Assembly (NCBI GenBank): GCA_036501665.1
Contig: DASXZW010000046.1
Coordinates: forward strand, 1-64,000
DNA: 64,000 bases
Source: DATAUD01 sp036501665
GTDB taxonomy: Bacteria > Verrucomicrobiota > Verrucomicrobiia > Limisphaerales > Palsa-1400
Direction of reading: 5' to 3'
Shown: piece by piece, positions 58,204 to 64,000 of the stretch
Numbering within the stretch: the first letter of the stretch is position 1
Layout of the letters: the number at the start of each line of letters is the position of its first letter
Position numbers and translations under genes: made by a program
Notes under the pieces: model-generated
Told to the model about the DNA's origin: nothing
What the model saw: only the letters and a program-made list of their open reading frames with translations
The model's database searches: none

Positions 58204-59712
58204 TCAACTCACGCGAATCGAAGCGCGTTGTTCGGTTGTAGGAAATGGTATGCAGACAGGTTGCGCTTCCGCGTTGACGACGGCGATCTTCGGTATTTCG
58301 CCTTTCGCGCATTTGGGAAGCCGCAGCGAAAAGGTTGCTCCCGCGCCCAGCACACTGTGGCATTGCACCGTCCCTGACATCACCTCGGCCAGCCGTTTGA
58401 CGATGGATAATCCGAGTCCCGTCGAACCTTCGCCACCAGTTGGACGCGCCGTCAATCGCGTGAATTTTCCGAACAGCTTTTTCTGATCGTCCTCGCTCAA
58501 GCCCGGTCCTTGGTCGCGAACGGCGACCACCATATTTTCCGCTTCCGGCATCGTATGAACATGGACGGTGGTCATCGGAGGCGAAAATTTGAGCGCGTTG
58601 GAAATAAGATTGTCCAGGATTTGCAACGTCGCCGCCTGATCGGCCTTTGCCCAGAGTCCCGGCGTCGCGCCAAGGAGAAGGGTGATGTTCTTTCGCGCGG
58701 CAGCCGGTTGATTGTTGTCCACGCTTTGTTTGACCAACGAAGAAAGGTCGCAAGGCTCCAGTTTCGACGCGTATTTTCCCTGCTCAATGGCATTGGCGTC
58801 CAACAGATCGTTGATCAGGTTTTTCATCCGGGTCGAAGCGGCCACAATGGAGTCGGACATTTTATGGACTTGCTTGGGGTCCTTGGAAAAATTGATCATT
58901 TCCGCGCAGCCGAGGATGACCGTCAGCGGGCTTTTTAAATCATGCGCCGCGATTCCCAGGAACTCGTTTTTCTCAAGGTTCAACTGGACCAAATGCTCGT
59001 TGGTCGTCGCCAATTCACGCAGCGCATCCTGCATTCGGCCAAAAGCGCGGGCACGGCTTGTTTCAAAAATCAATCCAAGCGCGTACATGAAGACGATCAA
59101 TCCAAGATAGCCCGCCGACGAAACCACAGGATTCCATTTAAGATCAAAAGTTACTGGCATTTTTCTGCCTGAAAGATCGACGCTCGCGATCAAGGCGGCT
59201 GCGCCAAAAATGATAATGGCCCATGACCGGGCGGCCTTGGTCCCGACGAGCAGCAACGCGCAGAGCGGAATAGTGACCAGCCAGGCAATTGCGTGACCCG
59301 ACAATCCACCTTCCACACAGCACAATGCGAAAAAGCCCAGGGCCATTGTCATCACCAGCAAATTGCCCGCGACCTCGACCTTGCGGACTCGCTTCATGAC
59401 GTGCGGAGTCGCCGCGAATGAGGTGCTGCACAAAAGGACAATGTCAGCGCCCCACTTGTGGCCAATCACCAGGTAAAACACGACAAAGACCATTCCAAAA
59501 ATTGACCCGAGGAGGCCGAATCGTGCCGTCAAATGCGCAAGGCGGGTTGCTTCTGTGTTCTGGCGCAGGTGTTCAGGAATCACCGGGTCCATCGAGCGCA
59601 GACGCGCCAAAATCCATTCCGCCAACCTGTCGAGAAAACTGCGGTTTACTTCGTTTGGTGCAATTGGAGTCGGTGTTGAGATATCAGGATTTTTTGGATG
59701 GCACTCAAACAC
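58204..59712 (-). CDS. Membrane-bound sensor histidine kinase
   Basis: About 502 residues from a GTG at 59712; the exact start is uncertain (TTG at 59754, ATG at 59592). A membrane region of about six helices (about 65-215: FGLLGSIFGMVFVVFYLVI, LLVMTMALGFFALCCVEGG, AWLVTIPLCALLLVGTKA, AGYLGLIVFMYALGLIFE) is followed by a coiled stretch, HisKA with the phospho-His in FLGIAAHDLKSPLTVILGCA, and HATPase (ILDNLISNALKFSPPMT, VRDQGPGLSEDDQKKLFGKF, GSTGLGLSIVKRLAEVMSG). No extracytoplasmic ligand domain is seen, suggesting sensing in the membrane. No response regulator gene is adjacent: an orphan kinase. Confidence 0.85.
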   Translation of the reverse strand: MFECHPKNPDISTPTPIAPNEVNRSFLDRLAEWILARLRSMDPVIPEHLRQNTEATRLAHLTARFGLLGSIFGMVFVVFYLVIGHKWGADIVLLCSTSFAATPHVMKRVRKVEVAGNLLVMTMALGFFALCCVEGGLSGHAIAWLVTIPLCALLLVGTKAARSWAIIIFGAAALIASVDLSGRKMPVTFDLKWNPVVSSAGYLGLIVFMYALGLIFETSRARAFGRMQDALRELATTNEHLVQLNLEKNEFLGIAAHDLKSPLTVILGCAEMINFSKDPKQVHKMSDSIVAASTRMKNLINDLLDANAIEQGKYASKLEPCDLSSLVKQSVDNNQPAAARKNITLLLGATPGLWAKADQAATLQILDNLISNALKFSPPMTTVHVHTMPEAENMVVAVRDQGPGLSEDDQKKLFGKFTRLTARPTGGEGSTGLGLSIVKRLAEVMSGTVQCHSVLGAGATFSLRLPKCAKGEIPKIAVVNAEAQPVCIPFPTTEQRASIRVS

Positions 59713-59833
59713 AGTTGGGAGGCAGCACAAATCACGCCAAATACACAAATGCAAGGTGTTGAATGGCAGAATCTTGAATCTTTGGGCTTAATACTTTCTT
59801 TCAATGGGCCGATTAATTCTTTATATAAAAAAA

Positions 59834-61162
59834 ATGCGCAAAAAATGGACGTTTCTGCACTGTGTACTGACTCGCTCTCTAATTCTCACCCCTTTGGTAT
59901 TTGGAAGCCTAAAGGCCTGGGCGGATGGACTTTACCTTAACGGCATTGGCGCGCGGTCAATGTCGATGGGTGGAGCCGATGTGGCGTATGCCATCGACCC
60001 GCTCGGAGCGATGGGCGCCAATCCCGCGGCGCTTGGATTCCAGACTGCGATTGGGGCGAACCTCGGTTTCGTGGGCGGCGTTGCGCAGGGGAATTTCATC
60101 AAGGCTCCCACTACGGACGGCGACCTCAAAACCAGTTTGGATGCGATCCCGGAAGCGGCCTTCGCTATTCCGGTCGGGAAAGTAACGCTTGGCTTCTCAG
60201 TCGCGCCGAAGTCTGCGCTTGATGCCAATTGGACTTACTTTGACCCCCTCGGCGGCGCGAATGGAAAGACCACTTACGGCACTCAAACTGAACATTCGGA
60301 AATCTTCGTCTTGCGTTCAGCCGCAGGCATTGGCTGGGCAATAAATTCCCAGCTATCAATCGGCGCGAGTTTCGGGGCGGACTACAACCAGAACAAGTTG
60401 CAGGCCCCGTACATTTTCCAATCTCAACCCAAACTCAAAGGCGCAAAAACCTTGCTCGATCTGCGAACCGACGGTTTCGGTTTCGATGGCCAGGCAGGTC
60501 TGATCTATCGTCCGCTGACGAATTTGCAATTCGGCGCGGCTTATCAAAGCGAAACACGCATTCACACCCACGGCGATGCCAACGGCGATGCGGGGACGCA
60601 GTTTGGCGTGGCCAGTGTGCCGTTTCATTACGATGCGGAGGTTCGCAACATTTTTCCCCAAAGCGTCAATCTCGGGAGTTCATGGGGTTTTCATCCGCAA
60701 TGGCGGCTGGCGTTGCAGGTTGATTGGATAAATTGGGGCGGGGCATTCAAGCAATTGCCCGTCAGCCTCAGCGGCGGAAGCAACCCGACTGTCAATGGCA
60801 TTGTGGGTTCAAGTTCGATGCAGGACAATGTGCCGTTGGATTGGCGCGATGAATTTGTTTACCGCGCGGGCCTCGAATACGAGGTGGTTCAAAATCTTTT
60901 CCTTCGTGCCGGTTACTGTTACGGGGCCAGCCCAGTGCCGGACCAAACGCTGACGCCGCTCACAGCCGCGATCATGGAGCACACGATCACGGCGGGAGTT
61001 GGCTATCACTGGAATCGCTATCAGGTTGATCTGGCTTATCAATACGACATCCCGGTTACACGCGACGTTGGAACCAGCGCGCTGCTTTCGGGTGAATATT
61101 CAAACAGCTCAGTGAGCGTGGATGTGCATTGGTTCGCGCTCACCCTCGGCGCAACGTTTTAG
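59834..61162 (+). CDS. OmpP1/FadL-family outer-membrane transport protein
   Basis: 442 residues from the ATG at 59834, with a signal peptide around TRSLILTPLVFGSLKAWA. The mature start DGLYLNGIGARSMSMGGADV followed by DPLGAMGANPAAL is the FadL N-terminal hatch motif. Alternating beta-strands fill the rest, and the protein ends in a terminal Phe (HWFALTLGATF). The family forms 14-stranded barrels that take up long-chain fatty acids or aromatic hydrocarbons. A REPIN-like element begins at its stop codon. Confidence 0.88.
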   Translation: MRKKWTFLHCVLTRSLILTPLVFGSLKAWADGLYLNGIGARSMSMGGADVAYAIDPLGAMGANPAALGFQTAIGANLGFVGGVAQGNFIKAPTTDGDLKTSLDAIPEAAFAIPVGKVTLGFSVAPKSALDANWTYFDPLGGANGKTTYGTQTEHSEIFVLRSAAGIGWAINSQLSIGASFGADYNQNKLQAPYIFQSQPKLKGAKTLLDLRTDGFGFDGQAGLIYRPLTNLQFGAAYQSETRIHTHGDANGDAGTQFGVASVPFHYDAEVRNIFPQSVNLGSSWGFHPQWRLALQVDWINWGGAFKQLPVSLSGGSNPTVNGIVGSSSMQDNVPLDWRDEFVYRAGLEYEVVQNLFLRAGYCYGASPVPDQTLTPLTAAIMEHTITAGVGYHWNRYQVDLAYQYDIPVTRDVGTSALLSGEYSNSSVSVDVHWFALTLGATF

Positions 61163-61307
61163 AGCATTTAAACTTGGCGTACATTACTACTATTTGACTG
61201 TGTGAAAGCGGCAGAGGACTGCCGCACTCCAAAACGCTGGCGCGCGTCATGAATCCCTCTCATTGAGCGCGAAGCGTCGTGGAGTGCGGCAGTCCTCTGC
61301 CGCTTTT
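61161..61307. repeat. REPIN-like inverted pair (family B)
   Basis: AGAGCATTTA at 61161 is followed at 61204 by GAAAGCGGCAGAGGACTGCC with GCACTCCAAAACGC, and the right end shows GCGTCGTGGAGTGC and GCGGCAGTCCTCTGCCGC to 61307. Each end folds as a hairpin, GCGGCAG-AGGA-CTGCCGC and GCGGCAG-TCCT-CTGCCGC, and the two are inverted copies. The element at 13118-13320 is a relative. Confidence 0.75.
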
Positions 61308-61325
61308 CAAGCAACGCGTTCGATT

Positions 61326-61532
61326 TCATGGAAAAGGCGTCGCTTTGCCTGCTCGATAGGCGGACTTTGCTTTTTCAATCAATGAGTCCAATTTCCCGGC
61401 GCGAGTATCGGCCTGTATTTTCTTATCCCAAAGCGTTTCGCGATATTCCTGCAACCAATCCGCTACAGCATGAACCTCCTTTGGTTTAAGCCGTGTGATT
61501 GCAGACTCTATTTCTTTCACTTTCCTCACCAC
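61326..61532 (-). CDS. Orphan antitoxin-like protein
   Basis: 68 residues: KVKEIESAITRLKPKEVHAV, ADWLQEYRETLWDKKIQADT, GKLDSLIEKAKSAYRAGKAT. The pattern (I-x-x-x-I-x-x-L, then W-D-x-x-I-x-x-D-x-x-x-G-x-L-D, ending Y-R-A-G) belongs, from memory, to small antitoxins usually followed directly by a RelE/ParE-type toxin. Downstream on the minus strand there is instead the family B repeat, 18 bases after the stop. The toxin is therefore absent. Confidence 0.65.
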   Translation of the reverse strand: MVRKVKEIESAITRLKPKEVHAVADWLQEYRETLWDKKIQADTRAGKLDSLIEKAKSAYRAGKATPFP

Positions 61533-61621
61533 GAAAGCTTGTCAGATACTCCCCCGACTGACAACTCCGTCTGCCCCCCGGGTAGTGGGCTTCTTAGGAA
61601 GTGATAATATCAATTATAATA

Positions 61622-61810
61622 TTATTGGTGCGGAGGAGGCGCGTCGAGAAGTTGTTGATAAACCTCATCAAGGTTCTCCGCGAGTGCGCGGATTTCGTCG
61701 GGATGAAGAAGAATCTCGTGATGTTCGTAGTCGAGAAACTGTCGAACACAGACATAACCGTCCTGTTGGCGTACTATCTGAAATCCGAAACTAGGCAATA
61801 AAGGGAGCAT
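61622..61810 (-). CDS. Small hypothetical protein
   Basis: 62 residues, acidic C-terminal half: FGFQIVRQQDGYVCVRQFLD, HHEILLHPDEIRALAENLDE, VYQQLLDAP. A short beta-hairpin followed by a helix is suggested by the residue pattern (V-R-x-x-D-G-Y-V, then H-P-D-E-I-R-A-L-A-x-x-L). The regular pattern supports a real gene. No family recognised; it may be linked with the antitoxin-like gene 89 bases downstream on the same strand. Confidence 0.5.
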   Translation of the reverse strand: MLPLLPSFGFQIVRQQDGYVCVRQFLDYEHHEILLHPDEIRALAENLDEVYQQLLDAPPPHQ

Positions 61811-62165
61811 TGTCGGATTCCTATTCGTTTAAAGGTGATACATTTTGTGGTGCCTTTTCCTCATGCGCCGATTGGACTAATTGAGACCAATCGTAGCAAT
61901 CCAAAAATAATAACTAGAAATTGTTCAACCAGCGGCTTAATCGGTTTTTGTGATAAGTTTGAATGACCGCTGATGAGCGTTTGGCGTCACGACGAACGCC
62001 TGCGTAATGGAATCCACCGCGTTAAAATCAGGTATGAGATTACCGCTGTTCCTTGTTAAGCAACCGAAATTCGAGGAATCGAAAGGAACGTAAGAATGGA
62101 ATAAGAATTCAATGTTTCCACTACTTGCCTTCGGGCAGAAGGCCATTATCACCAAAATCCTTTTT
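61811..62165. other. Gap of 355 bases without supported gene
   Basis: Base composition is more AT-rich than the flanks. A minus-strand frame at 61937-62155 is open, but it has no recognisable family or ribosome binding site and is not called. No repeat family seen elsewhere in the window was found here. Confidence 0.4.
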
Positions 62166-62990
62166 TTATTTTTGGAATTCTGGGAAGAATGGGTTGTGCT
62201 TTTTTTGCTCGCCCACGGTTGTCAGCGGGCCGTGGCCGGGGCAAATGACGGTGTTATCGGGCAGGCTGAAAATTTCCTTGCGATTCGTGCGCAACGCGTC
62301 TTCGTATGAGACTGCTCCGCCGCCCATTGATGCCGCGAATATTGCGTCGCCTACAATCGCCAAAGGACGCGCAAGGCCAGTCACGACATAAGTAATTCCT
62401 CCGATCGCATGGCCGCTGGTCTCGCGAGTATTGACCATCAAACCGCCCACTTGAAATGTCGCCCCTGGTGCAAATTGTTGAGGCCCGTGAAAGCGCTCGT
62501 TTTCGCCAATGTGAGCAGGAGCAGAGGTCGCCGCTTGAAGTTTTTGAAGGTCCGCAACGTGGTCGCGGTGGCTGTGCGTGATGAAAATGGACTCGATCTT
62601 AAGCTGGCGCTCCTGAGCGAACGCCAGCATTCCCGCGACCGTCGCTCCTGTGTCGAAGGCCGCCGCCTTCCGCGTTTTCGGATCAAAAACCAAAAACGAA
62701 TTGACAGTCATGTCCTCGTAAGTGGTGTTGAACGCAGCCAGGCCTTCGACTTCCACCGGCTCCGGAAACCATGCTTTTTTCCCAAGCTCGATCAATGTTC
62801 CGGCTCCAAGATTCAGCGGACCGGCGACTTTGCGGGCTGAATCCAGGTCAAACCCGCCGCCCTTGAAATGCCCAAGCTCCGATGTTGTCAGTCCCGCGCG
62901 ATGCGCGAGTTCCGTGTCGCTGAAACTCAGGCCGCGCTGCGCCTTTCCGACGACATCCGTGTAACTATCTTCGAGCGGTATTGATTGCAT
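62166..62990 (-). CDS. HTH (XRE-like) - metallo-beta-lactamase fusion protein
   Basis: 274 residues from the ATG at 62990, five bases after the purA stop. The N-terminal 70 residues look like an XRE-type helix-turn-helix: LSFSDTELAHRAGLTTSELG, then FDLDSARKVAGPLNLGAGTL. From about 85 it is an MBL-fold hydrolase: SFLVFDPKTRKAAAFDTGA, the metal motif THSHRDHVADL (His139, His141, Asp143, His144), the next His in RETSGHAIGGI, Asp in AIVGDAIFA, and a last His in ICPGHGPLT. All zinc ligands of the glyoxalase II type are present, so hydrolase activity is expected. The HTH fusion suggests DNA binding or use of the HTH as a protein-interaction part. Confidence 0.85.
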   Translation of the reverse strand: MQSIPLEDSYTDVVGKAQRGLSFSDTELAHRAGLTTSELGHFKGGGFDLDSARKVAGPLNLGAGTLIELGKKAWFPEPVEVEGLAAFNTTYEDMTVNSFLVFDPKTRKAAAFDTGATVAGMLAFAQERQLKIESIFITHSHRDHVADLQKLQAATSAPAHIGENERFHGPQQFAPGATFQVGGLMVNTRETSGHAIGGITYVVTGLARPLAIVGDAIFAASMGGGAVSYEDALRTNRKEIFSLPDNTVICPGHGPLTTVGEQKKHNPFFPEFQK

Positions 62991-62995
62991 ATTTG

Positions 62996-64000
62996 TCAAA
63001 TAAAAATCGTTTCGGCGCGAGCCGGCCCCACTGAAACAATGCTTAACTTTGCGCCGGTCAAGTCGGCCAATGAGCGAAGATACGTGCGCGCGCGCGTTGG
63101 AAGGTCCTTCCAACGCTTGCAACGATGCGTCGGCGTCATCCATCCGGGAAAATCCGCAAAAACCGGTTCGCACTTCGCCAGCAACTCGATGTCCGCCGGA
63201 ACATAATCCAATTGTGCCGATCCGGCTTTGTAACCAATGCAAACACGGATCGTTTCGACCGTGTCCAACCCGTCCAGATTCGTCACCGCCAATTCGTCGA
63301 TGCCGTTAAGGATCGCCGCGTAGCGCGTTGCGACTGCGTCGAACCACCCGCAGCGCCTTGGCCGTCCTGTCGTCGCGCCAAATTCACGGCCCATCGCGTG
63401 AAGCTTGTCGGCGATCTCCGCGTTTTCAGTGGGCAGGGGGCCTTCGCCGACGCGCGTCGTGTAAGCCTTCATCACGCCCATAACGCGATCCATACGGTGC
63501 GGTGCGACGCCCGATCCCGTGCAAGCGCCGCCAGCCGTCGTGTTGGAAGAGGTCACAAATGGATAAGTGCCGTGGTCGATATCGAGGAATGTTCCCTGCG
63601 CTCCTTCAAAAAGAATATTTTCCTCGCGTCGCGTCGCCTCGTGAAGCAGAACGGCGGTGTTCGTGACAAACGGTTTCAAGCGATCGCCCGCGGCGCGGTA
63701 GTCGGCATGAATTTTTTGGAATGACAGCGGTTTTGCTCCGAGCGCTTTTAAAATCTCGTTGTTTTCCTGAATTTTCAGACGAAGCAACGCTTCGAATCGA
63801 CCGGCGTTGATCAAGTCGATCATTCGCAAACCCGTGCGGGCCGCCTTGTCGCCGTAAGCCGGGCCGATGCCGCGCTTGGTTGTGCCGATTTTATTTTCGC
63901 CTTTGAGCCGTTCGCGTTGAGCGTCCAGTTCGGCATGATAAGGCAGAACCAGATGCGCAGATTCGCTGATGCAAAGATTCTTGACACGCACCCCAAGACC
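62996..64000 (-). CDS. purA: Adenylosuccinate synthetase, C-terminal three quarters (cut by window end)
   Basis: The frame is open to the window edge (reading GLGVRVKNLCISESAHLV), so about the first 100 residues, with the GTP P-loop, lie outside. Seen: NKIGTTKRGIGPAYGDKAAR (IMP/aspartate region), LFEGAQGTFLDIDHGTYPFV, TSSNTTAGGACTGSG, YTTRVGEGPLPTE, GREFGATTGRPRRCGWFDAV and VTNLDGLD. These are all signature stretches of the enzyme that joins IMP and aspartate with GTP in AMP synthesis. It is followed by the HTH-MBL gene with a 5-base gap, so the two are co-transcribed. Confidence 0.95.
   Translation of the reverse strand, partial: GLGVRVKNLCISESAHLVLPYHAELDAQRERLKGENKIGTTKRGIGPAYGDKAARTGLRMIDLINAGRFEALLRLKIQENNEILKALGAKPLSFQKIHADYRAAGDRLKPFVTNTAVLLHEATRREENILFEGAQGTFLDIDHGTYPFVTSSNTTAGGACTGSGVAPHRMDRVMGVMKAYTTRVGEGPLPTENAEIADKLHAMGREFGATTGRPRRCGWFDAVATRYAAILNGIDELAVTNLDGLDTVETIRVCIGYKAGSAQLDYVPADIELLAKCEPVFADFPGWMTPTHRCKRWKDLPTRARTYLRSLADLTGAKLSIVSVGPARAETIFI

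Noticed and set aside
61937..62155. 72-codon minus-strand frame in the gap before the MBL gene
   Set aside because: No family, no ribosome binding site and composition unlike neighbouring genes.

Overview
The window looks like chromosome of a soil or freshwater Verrucomicrobiota bacterium, probably from the Pedosphaera/Limisphaerales side. This is inferred from gene content, not from a marker gene: an H-X9-DG prepilin-like protein (GFTLIELLVVIAII start), secreted proteins sharing a C-terminal 'RFY' module, an LL-diaminopimelate aminotransferase, a secreted plant cell-wall enzyme set, and many short GC-rich hairpin repeats between genes. All signs are of a Gram-negative envelope: outer-membrane barrels, RND efflux, FadL, and Wza/Wzc-like export proteins.

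Layout. 1-420: end of an IS66-type transposase, degenerate repeats and a relic of a prepilin-like gene. 0.4-3.9 kb: divergent oxyR and katG with a near-consensus OxyR operator between them. 4-6.6 kb: two minus-strand secreted or pilin-like proteins. 7-11.2 kb: two small hypothetical genes, then a tight dapL-folP-cdaA-cdaR run (lysine/peptidoglycan, folate, c-di-AMP). 11.4-14.1 kb: antitoxin-like gene, LRR protein, DUF486 protein and hisF, separated by repeats. 14.4-18.7 kb: exopolysaccharide export (barrel, Wza-like, Wzc-like tyrosine autokinase). 18.8-26.5 kb: DUF2071 protein, then a carbohydrate group (beta-helix GH141-like, CE1-like esterase, SGNH hydrolase, CE15 glucuronoyl esterase) and a VOC protein. 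26.6-32.8 kb: heavy-metal RND efflux operon. 33-38.8 kb: secreted unknown protein, a KdpD/KdpE-like pair, then glnK-amtB; sigma-54 type -24/-12 promoters precede both the kinase and glnK. 39.3-43.3 kb: beta-propeller protein, CusRS-like pair, HI0933-like flavoprotein. 43.6-46.9 kb: tRNA-Thr, an integrase remnant, a NERD/zinc-ribbon protein and a hybrid kinase, bracketed by related 26-bp repeats. 47.2-56.3 kb: a complete Wsp-type chemosensory operon whose terminal response regulator carries a histidine kinase instead of GGDEF. 56.7-64 kb: transglutaminase, DoxX protein, membrane kinase, FadL-type porin, an antitoxin-like orphan, an HTH-metallo-beta-lactamase fusion and the 3' part of purA (cut by the window end).

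The strongest unexplained structure is the repeat population. At least three families combine a 5'-GTAG or GGAG tetranucleotide with GC-rich hairpins, sit mostly between genes, and in two families occur as inverted pairs (REPIN-like). In one family the inner stem changes sequence between copies but stays self-complementary. No RAYT transposase is in the window, so they would have to be mobilised in trans. Other points worth a second look are the sigma-54 promoters around the KdpDE-like/glnK-amtB block, the kinase-output Wsp system, and the tRNA-adjacent integrase scar.
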